51,451 nucleotides of DNA from Methanolobus sp. (GTDB taxonomy: Archaea > Halobacteriota > Methanosarcinia > Methanosarcinales > Methanosarcinaceae), in NCBI RefSeq assembly GCF_016278385.1, contig NZ_JADQBY010000044.1:1-51451 (forward strand), written 5' to 3'. Position 1 is the stretch's first letter; the number at the start of each line of letters is the position of its first letter. The notes beneath the pieces are model-generated. The model was not told where the DNA came from and did no database searches. It saw nothing but the letters and a program-made list of their open reading frames with translations. This document shows, in pieces, positions 9,270 to 19,653 of the stretch. Made by a program: the position numbers and the translations under genes.

Positions 9270-9782
9270 TCAATAGATGCTTACACCTTTTACAGATTCC
9301 AGCTTAAGCAAGTCTTCCACGATGCTGCCTGGAACCTTGGTGTCTGTGATAATCGTGAGTTTCGGATCGTTTGTGAAGAACGGATCGTCAGATACGGCCT
9401 GTCTTATGCTGATATTGTGTCTGGCTATGACTGTGGATACATCGGATATTATACCTTTATGAGAAGCATCATCCGGAGATATTATAATCACGCCCTGCCC
9501 CATGAGAGGAGCAACGTCACGGAGAAAAGGTATTGATCGTACATTCTGGAAGATTTTTTTTAGCTGCTCATCTGAAAGAATTACCTCGGTAGTGGAATCC
9601 ACAACACGCCTGTCAACACCTGCTTCCCTGGCAAGTTGTGTATGGGCTATTTCTATGGCACCGGAAGTAACCTTGCCCTCATCATTGACCTGGAAACCAC
9701 GTTCAAAAAGAAGCTTTAAGACTTTTTGCTGGGCCGGGTATTTTTCAAACTTGCTGAGTAATGTGCTCCACATATTAACCAT
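9270..9782 (-). CDS. HTH/ACT-domain regulator of amino acid metabolism
   Basis: A 170-residue protein of the archaeal family of predicted amino acid metabolism regulators (COG2150 type). Residues about 1-75 form a winged helix (QQKVLKLLFERGFQV, then AHTQLAREAGVDRRVVDST). Residues about 95-170 form a C-terminal ACT domain (GVIIISPDDASHKGIISDVSTVIARHNISI), which usually binds an amino acid and transmits this to the DNA-binding part. A Met three codons in is an alternative start. It converges on the geranylgeranyl reductase gene and lies 250 bp divergent from the Re-citrate-synthase-like gene, so control of glutamate precursor supply is plausible but unproven. Confidence 0.8.
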   Translation of the reverse strand: MVNMWSTLLSKFEKYPAQQKVLKLLFERGFQVNDEGKVTSGAIEIAHTQLAREAGVDRRVVDSTTEVILSDEQLKKIFQNVRSIPFLRDVAPLMGQGVIIISPDDASHKGIISDVSTVIARHNISIRQAVSDDPFFTNDPKLTIITDTKVPGSIVEDLLKLESVKGVSIY

Positions 9783-10035
9783 ATAATCATTTAAATTATA
9801 AAGATTTAAGGTTAATCAAAAATGATACAAACTAATAGAATATAGAAAATTTACCAAAGAAAAGACATTTTAAGTATGAGGTCGTGTATAGCATTCTGTA
9901 ATTCATCTTTCATAAAGATAATCATCCGGAGTATAATCGTTTTCTGATGTGATATTAGAATATTGGTATTAACTCATTTCTACAATTGATCATAAATTCC
10001 GGGATCTTCACGATTTACACCAAAGGAGGTATTGA

Positions 10036-11388
10036 ATGAAAATATACAAAGATTATGAAGACCTTCCAAAAATAAAATTACCGCTTGGCCAGGAAGTATC
10101 TATTAGCGACAGCACGATTAGGGACGGAGCACAGATGCCTGGTATTGTAATGAAAAGCCAGCAGAAGTTCCAGATATATGACTACCTACATAAGATAGGA
10201 ATAGAAAAACTTGAGACTTTTGTCTATAACGATAGAGACCGAAAAGCTATCAAGCTCATGATGGATCAGGGTTATGAATTCCCTGAGATCACCGGATGGG
10301 CACGTGCAAACCCTGCTGACATCGACATGGTCCTCAACATTGACGGCATAGAAGAAACCGGTATCCTCATGTCAGTTTCAGACCCTCATATAGTTGACAA
10401 GATGGGGCTAACCCGTGAAACAGCTGAAGAGAAATACCTCAATGCACTCCAATATGCAGTAGACCATGGCCTTCGTACCAGGGCTCACATCGAGGATATG
10501 ACCCGTGCCGATAATTATGATTTCACATTCCCACTTGTTAAGAGAATAATGGACATCGATCCTGATTGTACCATTCGTATATGTGATACTATCGGATTTG
10601 GAATACCATTTGTTGACGTTGATGAGCCATTCGGCATGCCAACAATTGTACAATACCTGAAGGATGAACTCAATGTGAAGAACATCGAGACTCACTGCCA
10701 TGATGACTTTGGTCTTGCCGTTGCTAACTCCATTGCAGGATACTGGCACGGTGCCAACTGGTCAAACGTGACCTTCCTGGGAATAGGAGAAAGGGCAGGT
10801 AATGCAGAGATGGAGAAACTCCTGCTCTTCCTTGCAAGACGCATCGAAGGATTTGACAAGTATAACCTTGAATGCCTTGTAGACTTTGCAAAATTTATGG
10901 AAAGAGAGATTGGTATCCGTGTACCAAGGAACAAGTCAGTTGTGGGCAACAATGTGTTCGCTCATGAATCAGGTATCCACTCTGCAGGTGTTATCAAAAA
11001 CCCGTTCACCTATGAACCATATCCACCTGAAATCGTAGGAGGCAAGAGGATATTCCTCATCGGCGACTCTTCTGGAATCGAAGTTCTAAGGTATAAGGTC
11101 CAGGAAACACTGAACGAACTAATGGACGTGCAGATAGAGATAGGAAAGGATGACAAACGTCTGCGGGCTATCCAGGCTGATATCCAGAAGCTCTACAATG
11201 ACGAGAAAAGAGTTTCCTGCATATCTGACGAGGAAGTCATGGCCTATGTGAAGAAATACTTCATGTTCAACCCGATGGTAAGCAAGGACATGCACCGCAA
11301 AGAAGATGAAGAGAACAACGAGCCTGAAATTGAAACAGATGATAATCTGGGGAACACGAAAGCTCGTATGCATGATGTGGTCGACTAG
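10036..11388 (+). CDS. Homocitrate/isopropylmalate synthase family enzyme, probable Re-type citrate synthase
   Basis: A 450-residue protein with a DRE-TIM metallolyase barrel. The catalytic motif is DSTIRDGAQMPG near residue 26, the metal-binding HxH is in ETHCHDDFG near 217, followed by GERAGNAEMEKLL and the closing FAHESGIHSAG near 310. The C-terminus is short, about 120 residues after the barrel, and lacks the leucine regulatory domain of LeuA. This architecture fits the Re-citrate synthases found in anaerobes. Methanosarcina relatives make glutamate by the oxidative branch (citrate, isocitrate, 2-oxoglutarate). The isocitrate dehydrogenase locus just downstream on the other strand supports that assignment, but homocitrate or citramalate synthase cannot be excluded. 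A perfect GGAGGT ribosome-binding site precedes the start. Confidence 0.75.
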   Translation: MKIYKDYEDLPKIKLPLGQEVSISDSTIRDGAQMPGIVMKSQQKFQIYDYLHKIGIEKLETFVYNDRDRKAIKLMMDQGYEFPEITGWARANPADIDMVLNIDGIEETGILMSVSDPHIVDKMGLTRETAEEKYLNALQYAVDHGLRTRAHIEDMTRADNYDFTFPLVKRIMDIDPDCTIRICDTIGFGIPFVDVDEPFGMPTIVQYLKDELNVKNIETHCHDDFGLAVANSIAGYWHGANWSNVTFLGIGERAGNAEMEKLLLFLARRIEGFDKYNLECLVDFAKFMEREIGIRVPRNKSVVGNNVFAHESGIHSAGVIKNPFTYEPYPPEIVGGKRIFLIGDSSGIEVLRYKVQETLNELMDVQIEIGKDDKRLRAIQADIQKLYNDEKRVSCISDEEVMAYVKKYFMFNPMVSKDMHRKEDEENNEPEIETDDNLGNTKARMHDVVD

Positions 11389-11422
11389 ATCGCACAAAGA
11401 CTATATCAATATTTGATCTATT

Positions 11423-11442
11423 ATGGTGGATTATTCCACCAT
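11423..11442 (+). terminator. Hairpin terminator of the citrate-synthase-like gene
   Basis: A perfect 8-bp stem (ATGGTGGA with TCCACCAT, 4-nt loop) lies 35 nt after the stop codon and is followed by a short T run. Confidence 0.6.
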
Positions 11443-11464
11443 GCACCTATTTTTGAAAAAATAT

Positions 11465-11483
11465 TGCAGATGTTTAATCTGCA
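11465..11483 (-). terminator. Hairpin terminator overlapping the yegP-like stop
   Basis: Read on the minus strand, TGCAGAT pairs with ATCTGCA around a 5-nt loop and is followed by ATATTTTTTC. The stem overlaps the stop codon of the yegP-like gene. Confidence 0.5.
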
Positions 11484-11662
11484 GGCTCTTCTATCTCGAC
11501 TACTTCAGCTATCGGAGCATTTTTCTTTATGGACTCAATTCCATGCATACAGGCAGCTTTGCTTGAATATCCCTGTCCTGTTGCTATTATCTCACCATTT
11601 CCGGCCTTCAGTCTGAATCTGTACTTTCCGCTTTTGTCTGTAAATACTTCGAATTTTGGCAT
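11474..11662 (-). CDS. YegP family (DUF1508) small protein
   Basis: A 62-residue protein starting at the ATG at 11660-11662, with AGGAGTGAG about 9 nt upstream; the longer open frame to 11710 lacks such support. One DUF1508 unit is visible: FEVFTDKSGKYRFRLKAGNGEIIATGQGY followed by KAACMHGIESIKKNAP. Family members form a small beta-sheet plus helix and are of unknown function. It is soluble, with an acidic C-terminus. It lies between the citrate-synthase-like gene and the isocitrate dehydrogenase locus. Confidence 0.8.
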   Translation of the reverse strand: MPKFEVFTDKSGKYRFRLKAGNGEIIATGQGYSSKAACMHGIESIKKNAPIAEVVEIEEPAD

Positions 11663-11840
11663 TTTATCACTCACTCCTGAATGCAAAACTGGGAAAATAT
11701 ACACTACCAATATTCTCCTCTAATAGACATTTATATGTGTCTATTAAAAAAGTTTGTGATTTTAAGCGCCCATTGAATAGAAAGTGTGTAATGTTTTCAT
11801 TAAACACAAAAAACGTGAAATGAGGAAAAAAGAGATGAAA

Positions 11841-12587
11841 TCACTTCATCTCAGCTTCGACGTATTTTACAATAGCATCGGTCATTTCGCTCATTTTAGC
11901 GTTACCGTCCAGGTCATAGGTCAGGTATTTGCCTTCGGTGATGACCTTCTCGGTAGCTGCGAAGATTGCCTTTGATTCTTCTTTCTCGCCAAGGTAATCG
12001 AGCATCCATGCGCCTGCAAGGATAGTTGCCACAGGGTTGACCTTGTCCATGCCTGCATACTTTGGTGCTGAACCTTGTGCTGGTTCGAACATTGCATAGT
12101 CGTCAGCGATGTTTGCAGAGTAGATGAGTCCGATACTGCCTACAAGTGCGGAGCATTCCTCACTGATAACATCCATGAACAGGTTTGTTGAAAGCAAGAC
12201 CTTGTTGTTGCAGAGCTGGGGTTTCTTGATAAGCTGCTGGGCGATGTTGTCAATATGATATTCCCATACTTCAATTCCATCATAGTCCTTACCGGCTTTC
12301 TCAACCTCTTCAAGGAAAAGACCGCATGTTCTTCTCAGGATGTTGCTCTTGTGAATAGCGACAACTGCATCGCAGTTTCTTCTCTTTGCTTCCTCAAAAG
12401 TATACTTTGAAACCTTTGCACTGGATTTACGTGTGATCTTCCTGATTGCAATTGATACATCTTCTGTGAGTTTTATTTCCTCACCATGTACATACCCTCA
12501 GTTCCTTCCCTGACACATACAAAGTCCACATCACCAAATGGCCTTGGAGTGTTTGGGAATGTCTTGATAGGTCTGACGTTTGCGTAG
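11841..12587 (-). pseudogene. Native archaeal isocitrate dehydrogenase, C-terminal remnant (interrupted and frameshifted)
   Basis: The minus strand encodes most of a homodimeric, decarboxylating isocitrate/isopropylmalate dehydrogenase family protein. From its 5' end it reads YANVRPIKTFPNTPRPFGD, then VDFVCVREGTEGMY, at which point the frame is lost. The next frame continues VHGEEIKLTEDVSIAIRKI, then VVAIHKSNILRRTCG, VLLSTNLFMDVISEECSALV, and FEPAQGSAPKYAG up to the stop at 11841. The frame change lies at about 12488-12500 and fits loss of one GTAC unit from an ancestral GTACGTAC (4 bp), producing a TGA at 12498-12500. The N-terminal part is absent here: similarity stops abruptly at 12587, the edge of a 15-bp repeat. 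A decayed N-terminal piece is found 2.6 kb away at 15164. Confidence 0.85.
12573..12587. repeat. 15-bp direct repeat, left copy (edge of inserted segment)
   Basis: CTGACGTTTGCGTAG encodes YANVR-type codons of the native isocitrate dehydrogenase on the minus strand. An identical copy lies at 15164-15178 in the same orientation. Host-gene homology continues leftward from this copy but not rightward. Confidence 0.85.
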
Positions 12588-12693
12588 GGGATCTATAACG
12601 AAAACTGACGATTTCATGATAGAAGACACATCTGTCTTCCCAACCCAAGCGGAAGCTTTAGCTCCCTAATCACATTGCTTATTTAGATACTAA

Positions 12694-12719
12694 AAAGCCC
12701 CGGCCGAAACCGGGGCTTT
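12694..12719 (-). terminator. Rho-independent-type terminator of the inserted icd
   Basis: On the minus strand a perfect 10-bp stem, AAAGCCCCGG with CCGGGGCTTT around a 6-nt loop, is followed by further T residues. It lies about 22 nt after the icd stop. This GC-rich, T-tailed form is typical of bacteria and unlike the weak AT hairpins elsewhere in the window. Confidence 0.85.
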
Positions 12720-12740
12720 CCTTTTGTTTCCACAATAAAA

Positions 12741-14987
<2,247 letters not shown>

Positions 14988-15163
14988 TTAATATTGCTCA
15001 AAATCAATACATTTTTTAACAAATTGTAATTTGACAGAAAACAAATAATTTTCTAAGAGTTCCGTTTTTCAGTATTAACTATATCCCCTAAGTATTGTAC
15101 GAGGGGACCAAATTTGAACTTATTCAAAATTAAGCGTACACTTTTTTCACTTTATATATATCC

Positions 15164-15178
15164 CTGACGTTTGCGTAG
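15164..15178. repeat. 15-bp direct repeat, right copy (edge of inserted segment)
   Basis: Identical to 12573-12587 in the same orientation. Here host homology continues to the right, into codons for SIRQKYNL upstream of YANVR. Confidence 0.85.
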
Positions 15179-15245
15179 AGGTTGTATTTCTGCCTGATAG
15201 ATACTGCCACACTTCTTAGAGCAAATTGCCCTATTGACGACTCCA
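15164..15245 (-). pseudogene. Native isocitrate dehydrogenase, decayed N-terminal fragment
   Basis: Reading leftward on the minus strand, the codons give ALRSVAVSIRQKYNLYANVR. This matches the strand and helix that follow the GGG(F/I)RSLNV motif in isocitrate dehydrogenases and directly precedes the YANVRPIKTF found at 12587. The GGG motif itself is already degraded, and nothing recognisable of the first 70-80 residues remains to the right. Confidence 0.7.
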
Positions 15246-15375
15246 TTATATATATGTCATACCCAGCAGGGAAACAAAGCTGCAACTAAGATTGTAACTG
15301 ATTTTACTGTCAGTTTTTAGAGTCGTTTGTTAATATAATTAATTGAAAAACGGTTTTTACAGAGTCATACGCAAT

Positions 15376-15609
15376 TCATTTCGAATTTATATACCCTGTG
15401 CTCTTTGCTAAATTTAATAACCTTAAAATAGTGACGGAAAAGATAAAGGTAAAACCAAGCAAAACAACTACAAGAACAATAGCCCTTTCTAAAGACACAT
15501 CTGTATAGAACAACATAACAGAAGCAATGGATATAATGATCATCTGCCCAAGCAACGAAAGCAAACTGAGCCTGACATACCTGTGCTTTAAGAACATTCC
15601 TAGATTCAT
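15376..15609 (-). CDS. Small membrane protein with two transmembrane segments
   Basis: A 77-residue hydrophobic protein. Two membrane-spanning stretches are visible, about residues 14-34 (LSLLSLLGQMIIISIASVML) and 42-66 (ERAIVLVVVLLGFTFIFSVTIL), joined by a short loop, with basic residues at both ends. This hydrophobic periodicity is much better than that of the overlapping frame. I do not recognise the family. It lies alone between the isocitrate dehydrogenase locus and a divergent TatD-like gene. Confidence 0.55.
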   Translation of the reverse strand: MNLGMFLKHRYVRLSLLSLLGQMIIISIASVMLFYTDVSLERAIVLVVVLLGFTFIFSVTILRLLNLAKSTGYINSK

Positions 15610-15707
15610 CAGGGCATATTAGTATTGAAGCCATTTATACATAATTACCCATTAATTTTGAATTTCACAACAGTATCATTTTACATAATGGTAACATATA
15701 TCCATAT

Positions 15708-16550
15708 ATGACACAAAGTTTCCCCATAACAGACGAGCACATGCACATAGACCTGCGGGCTAAGGGACTAAAAGCGGTCAAAGAGTTCCAGAATAATGGC
15801 GGAACACACATTTTTCTTGTAATGAAACCAAGCTGGACCCTTGGGATCAAAGTTACAAAACCTGAAGATCAGATCGCAGTCTTTGAAGAAACCGTTGACA
15901 TCTCACGTCAGATCAATGAAACAGGCGTTACATCCTTCCCCGTACTTGGAGTACATCCGGCAGAGATAACAAAGCTCACGGAGTACATGGAGCTTGAAAA
16001 AGCGGTGGAAACCATGAAAGGCGGACTGGATATCGCAGCAGGATATGTGGAAAAAGGACTTGCAGTGGGCCTTAAAAGTGGACGACCGCATTACCCGGTA
16101 AGCCCGGAAGTATGGGACGCTTCAAATGAAGTTATGGAATACGGATTCACACTTGCCGCTGACCTTGACTGTGCGATCCAGCTACATACCGAAAGCGTGG
16201 GTGAGCCAGAACTTATCGACATAGCAGAGCGGGCCAAAAAGACCGGGATCAAACTTCACAGAGTCGTGAAACACTACGCACCACCGCTTGTGGATGTTTG
16301 TGAAAGGCTGGGTATATTCCCCGGAGTGCTGGCAGGCAAAGATGCCATTGAGGAAGCACTTGAGCAGGGAACCCGTTTCATGATGGAAACCGACTACATC
16401 GATGACCCGGAAAGACCAGGGGCGGTACTTGGACCAAAAACAATACCAAGAAAGACATTAAAGCTTGTAGATAAATTTGGAGAGGAACCATTCTGGAAGA
16501 TCCATAAAGAAAATCCGGAAAAGGTGTATGATGTTGATATTGAACTCTAG
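15708..16550 (+). CDS. TatD-related metal-dependent hydrolase (TIM barrel)
   Basis: A 280-residue archaeal member of the TatD/amidohydrolase superfamily (COG1099-like). The first-strand metal motif is DEHMHID at residues 8-14. The His in FPVLGVHPAEI near 84 follows, then LHTESVGE near 165 and RVVKHYAPP near 190, and the C-terminal acid in METDYIDDP near 228, a full set of metal ligands. TatD relatives are metal-dependent DNases or phosphodiesterases, but the substrate of this archaeal branch is unknown. The last 4 nt overlap the 3' end of the convergent glycerate kinase gene. Confidence 0.85.
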   Translation: MTQSFPITDEHMHIDLRAKGLKAVKEFQNNGGTHIFLVMKPSWTLGIKVTKPEDQIAVFEETVDISRQINETGVTSFPVLGVHPAEITKLTEYMELEKAVETMKGGLDIAAGYVEKGLAVGLKSGRPHYPVSPEVWDASNEVMEYGFTLAADLDCAIQLHTESVGEPELIDIAERAKKTGIKLHRVVKHYAPPLVDVCERLGIFPGVLAGKDAIEEALEQGTRFMMETDYIDDPERPGAVLGPKTIPRKTLKLVDKFGEEPFWKIHKENPEKVYDVDIEL

Positions 16551-17872
16551 AACCTGTCAATCAGGATTATGTAAATATCCATTACATTGGTGCCTGTAGG
16601 TCCTGTTACAATAAGATCACCTGTTTCCTTGAAATAATAATGGGAATTATTAGTGTACAGCTCATGTCTTGCATCTATTTGTAGATCCTTTCCCCTCTGA
16701 ACGGTATCACCGTCAGCAAAAGCTCCTGCACTGTCAGTTGTTCCATCGTTGCCATCCGTACCGGCGGCGAGCAAAAGGACACCTTCCAGATCAGATACTT
16801 CTATTCCAAAAGAGAGTGCCATCTCCTGGCATCTGCCTCCATCTCCTTTGCCTTTCATGGTCACTGTAGTTTCACCACCAGCAAGAATACATGCCGGAAG
16901 TGGCAGGGGGTCTTCCCTCAACCTTTCCTCACGGGCAATTGCAGCAAAGACCTTGGCAACCTCCTTTGCCTCACCAATGATCGATGATGAAAGGAACATT
17001 GTATTATATCCAAGTTCAGATGCCTTTGTCCGTGCCTCATGAAGAGCAAGCGCATTGTTGCCGACAAGATAATGAGATGTTTTTTCAAATACAGTTGCTC
17101 CTGATTTAGGAGTTTCCTCTATTACACCTTCCAGACCATCTTCAAGTAATCCGGCAACAGCAAGTGATAAATTGATATTATACCTTCCAGTTATTTCGCT
17201 GAACTCAGCAAACGTAGAAGTATCAGGAACTGTTGGACCGGAAGCGATAACGTCAAATGGATCTCCTACAACATCTGAGAGAATAAGACTAATGGATTCA
17301 GAAGGATAAGCCATTTTAGCAAGTCCTCCTCCTTTTACAGCGCACAAATGTTTCCGGATTGTGTTTAGCTCATCAATTGTAGCGCCTGCGCGCATGAGAC
17401 CATCAGTAAGTTTTACAACATCAGTAATGGATACACCTTTGCGCGGATAAGTTACAAGAGCCGAACCTCCACCAGATATAAGGAAAAATATCAGGTCATT
17501 TGGACCTGTCTTTTCAAGAAACCCATGTATTGTTTTTCCGGCAGCAATACTATCGTTGTCAGGTATTGGATGACCCGCTTCATATACCTTCATTTTAGCA
17601 AGATCTCCGCCAAACCCATGCTTTGTAACCGCAATGCCACTTGTAAGGGAAGCACCAAGAATATCTTCGATGGCTTTTGACATCGATATTGCAGCCTTTC
17701 CAAAAGCTACAACATATATATTGTTATAATTTGAAAGCTCATAGGAAGCGCTATTTATAATAACACTATCGCCTTCCTTTTTAACAGCTCTGTAAACACA
17801 TGAAGAAGGCTCTACAGCAGCAATCGCCTCTGTCATAATCAAATAAGCATCATTTCTCATTTTATCAGCCAT
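16547..17872 (-). CDS. Glycerate 2-kinase (MOFRL/DUF4147 family)
   Basis: A 441-residue protein of typical length for the GckA/TtuD-type glycerate kinases, which phosphorylate D-glycerate with ATP to 2-phosphoglycerate. An N-terminal DUF4147 domain shows VVAFGKAAISM near residue 55, AGHPIPD near 95, and the phosphate-binding FFLISGGGSALV near 130. Residues INSxxSE-type SLILSDVVGDPFDVIASGP lie near 210. The C-terminal MOFRL domain has ILAGGETTVTMKGKGDGGRCQEMAL near 325 and AAGTDGNDGTTDSAGA near 370. It could feed glycerate into the pyruvate kinase encoded nearby. Confidence 0.9.
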   Translation of the reverse strand: MADKMRNDAYLIMTEAIAAVEPSSCVYRAVKKEGDSVIINSASYELSNYNNIYVVAFGKAAISMSKAIEDILGASLTSGIAVTKHGFGGDLAKMKVYEAGHPIPDNDSIAAGKTIHGFLEKTGPNDLIFFLISGGGSALVTYPRKGVSITDVVKLTDGLMRAGATIDELNTIRKHLCAVKGGGLAKMAYPSESISLILSDVVGDPFDVIASGPTVPDTSTFAEFSEITGRYNINLSLAVAGLLEDGLEGVIEETPKSGATVFEKTSHYLVGNNALALHEARTKASELGYNTMFLSSSIIGEAKEVAKVFAAIAREERLREDPLPLPACILAGGETTVTMKGKGDGGRCQEMALSFGIEVSDLEGVLLLAAGTDGNDGTTDSAGAFADGDTVQRGKDLQIDARHELYTNNSHYYFKETGDLIVTGPTGTNVMDIYIILIDRF

Positions 17873-17912
17873 ATGCCATCATCTATTTTTTGTATAACAG
17901 GATTTAAAACAT

Positions 17913-18590
17913 TCATGAACGACTGTATAAGCCTACAAGTTCCCCGTAGGCAATTATATGACCATTCATGGCATCTTCCACAAGACTCCTTTCAGAGCCA
18001 CTTTCAATATCCAATTCCGTGTCAAGTCCATAGAATTTAAAGAAATACCTGTGAGTTCCCGAAGGAGGACACGGACCAATATAAGCAGCCATACCAGCGC
18101 CATTTAAACCTTCAATACCCATAACATCATTTTCAGGTATCTGCTCTTGTGGATCGATGTTCCAGACAACCCAATGTGTAAATGTACCGGAAAGCGCATC
18201 GGGATCGTCCATGATCAACAAAAGTGATACAACATCATCGGAAACATCGCCGATTATAAGAGCCGGATTGATATTCACCCCATCACACGTGTATTTTTCC
18301 GGAATTATGTTGCCATTTTCAAAAGCCGGACTTGTCACAGTTAACTGGCCTATGGAAATACCATCTGAAGCAGTGTTTTCAGGAATATCTGAATTTTCAG
18401 AGGACTGAGCAGATTCGTACACATCCGGCATCTCATCAGGTTGTTCTTCACCTGATTCTACACAACCTGAAAATGATAAGGTCACTAATAATAACAATAT
18501 CACTGCGGCCATTGCACTAGCATGCCTTCTGCGACTAGTAAATTTACATGAACTATTATCAGGACTATTGACCCCGGACATATTTCCCAC
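17913..18590 (-). CDS. PEBP/YbhB-family protein, probable lipoprotein
   Basis: A 225-residue protein. Residues about 24-46 are hydrophobic and end in a lipobox-like LSFSGC, followed by an acidic Ser-rich linker, so it is probably anchored outside the cell. Residues about 78-222 are a phosphatidylethanolamine-binding fold: EKYTCDGVNINPAL, then the ligand-site strand MDDPDALSGTFTHWVVWNI, and PPSGTHRYFFKFYGLD near 180. Function in prokaryotes is largely unknown. Several in-frame Mets near the N-terminus (MGN, MSG, MAAV) are possible starts. Confidence 0.85.
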   Translation of the reverse strand: MGNMSGVNSPDNSSCKFTSRRRHASAMAAVILLLLVTLSFSGCVESGEEQPDEMPDVYESAQSSENSDIPENTASDGISIGQLTVTSPAFENGNIIPEKYTCDGVNINPALIIGDVSDDVVSLLLIMDDPDALSGTFTHWVVWNIDPQEQIPENDVMGIEGLNGAGMAAYIGPCPPSGTHRYFFKFYGLDTELDIESGSERSLVEDAMNGHIIAYGELVGLYSRS

Positions 18591-18659
18591 ACGTTATACA
18601 CTATTTGCAGGCTATTTATTGTTTGTTGTTTGTGGGATATTAAATTCCCAAAAAAAAAG

Positions 18660-18800
18660 TCATTTTGATAAAATGTAAAAAATGCCGTATCGATACATCA
18701 TTACTCCTTTTTCTTCACCTGTAAAATAGTACACAGCCCCGCCAACAATTACCAGAAGCAAAAGGATCCACAACCAAAGAGGTGTTATTCCCAGAACCAT
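18660..18800 (-). CDS. Possible small membrane protein, perhaps a gene remnant
   Basis: An ATG at 18798-18800 opens 46 codons with one strong transmembrane segment (LWLWILLLLVIVGGAVYYF) followed by TGEEKG. The same frame is open 5' of this ATG for about 28 more codons (WSNIYSIEDTEQIK), so it may be the C-terminal anchor of a larger decayed protein. No ribosome-binding site was seen. It lies on the same strand as, and 132 nt downstream of, the PspC gene. Confidence 0.35.
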   Translation of the reverse strand: MVLGITPLWLWILLLLVIVGGAVYYFTGEEKGVMMYRYGIFYILSK

Positions 18801-18931
18801 CTTGATCTGTTCTGTGTCTTCTATTGAATAGATGTTAGACCAGACAGAATATTCAATTACCCACTTAGTTGTAGAGATCTAAAAAGGATAAAATGAAAAG
18901 AGCAGACCAATGGACACAAAATATCCAGCAC

Positions 18932-19117
18932 CTATTCTTCAGGAATCACTATCCATGCGACCATATATACAAGAATGCCTGTCCCCATACTAAAGAGTGT
19001 AGCTAATGCCCAGACCAGTCTAATAACTACTGGATCGATCCCAAGATAATTTCCAAGACCACTGCAAACTCCTGCGACCATCCTGTCACTCATTGAACGT
19101 CTTAATAGTTTATCCAT
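18932..19117 (-). CDS. PspC domain small membrane protein
   Basis: A 61-residue protein that is essentially one PspC domain. RRSMSDRMVAGVCSGLGNYL is followed by DPVVIRLVWALATLF and a second hydrophobic stretch, GTGILVYMVAWIVIPEE, giving one or two membrane helices. In bacteria PspC takes part in envelope-stress sensing with PspA. In methanogens such stand-alone proteins are common but uncharacterised. No PspA is present in this window. Confidence 0.9.
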   Translation of the reverse strand: MDKLLRRSMSDRMVAGVCSGLGNYLGIDPVVIRLVWALATLFSMGTGILVYMVAWIVIPEE

Positions 19118-19204
19118 GATTACCTCTTAATGGTGTTTCCTATCTGTGATGCAAAAATATGAAAGTACTTATATGCATTTATAAGACCCGTGGCATCTGA
19201 ATTA

Positions 19205-19561
19205 TCACAGTTCGCAGGTCTTACAGTTGGTGCCACCACATTCAGGGTTCTCGAACTGCCACTTGAGACCCCATTGCTTGACATTCTGCAAAACATGCAG
19301 GAATTCCTCCCCGCTTTCTGTCAGAGAATATTCAGATTTGATAGGGAATATAGAAGCATCTACCTTCTTATCAACGAGGCCATGCTCTTCCAGTTCTTTC
19401 AATCTTGCGGAAAGGGTTTTAGGAGTCACATCCTGCAATTTACTCTTAAGCTCATTGAACCGTTTCTGCTTGTTTTCCCCCTTATACAACTCGTGTAAAA
19501 TACATAAAGACCATTTTTTGCCGATAATATCGACCGTTTTGTAAATAGTACAATCTTTCAT
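19205..19561 (-). CDS. HxlR-family transcriptional regulator
   Basis: A 118-residue protein starting at the ATG at 19559-19561 (MKDCTIYKTVDIIGKKWSL); an upstream TTG frame exists but lacks conservation. The winged helix is typical of HxlR/MarR-like proteins: KRFNELKSKLQDVTPKTLSARLKELEEHGL then the wing PIKSEYSLTESG. A Cys near the N-terminus (MKDC) and a C-terminal CGGTNCKTCEL cluster could sense redox state or bind metal. It is transcribed divergently from the sulfite reductase operon with 92 bp between starts, so it probably controls that operon. Confidence 0.85.
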   Translation of the reverse strand: MKDCTIYKTVDIIGKKWSLCILHELYKGENKQKRFNELKSKLQDVTPKTLSARLKELEEHGLVDKKVDASIFPIKSEYSLTESGEEFLHVLQNVKQWGLKWQFENPECGGTNCKTCEL

Positions 19562-19567
19562 AGTATC

Positions 19568-19617
19568 TAATAGGAAACCACCCAATATATAAGTGAGTAT
19601 CCATAATATACCTATTA
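19568..19617. promoter_or_regulatory. Divergent promoter region with inverted repeat, possible HxlR operator
   Basis: TAATAGG at 19568-19574 is mirrored by CCTATTA at 19611-19617. Between them lie AATATATAAG and ATAATATAC, TATA-like boxes for the two divergent genes. A regulator bound here could block both promoters. Inferred from position only. Confidence 0.4.
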
Positions 19618-19653
19618 TCCAGAAAAGAATTTTGGAAGAAAGGAGTTACCAAT

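Noticed and set aside
11784-11975. 63-codon plus-strand frame over the end of the native isocitrate dehydrogenase
   Set aside because: Antisense shadow of the conserved C-terminus of isocitrate dehydrogenase.
15365-15634. 89-codon frame overlapping the small membrane protein in another frame
   Set aside because: It is rich in Cys, Phe and Tyr without pattern, whereas the overlapping frame has two well-formed membrane helices with charged flanks.
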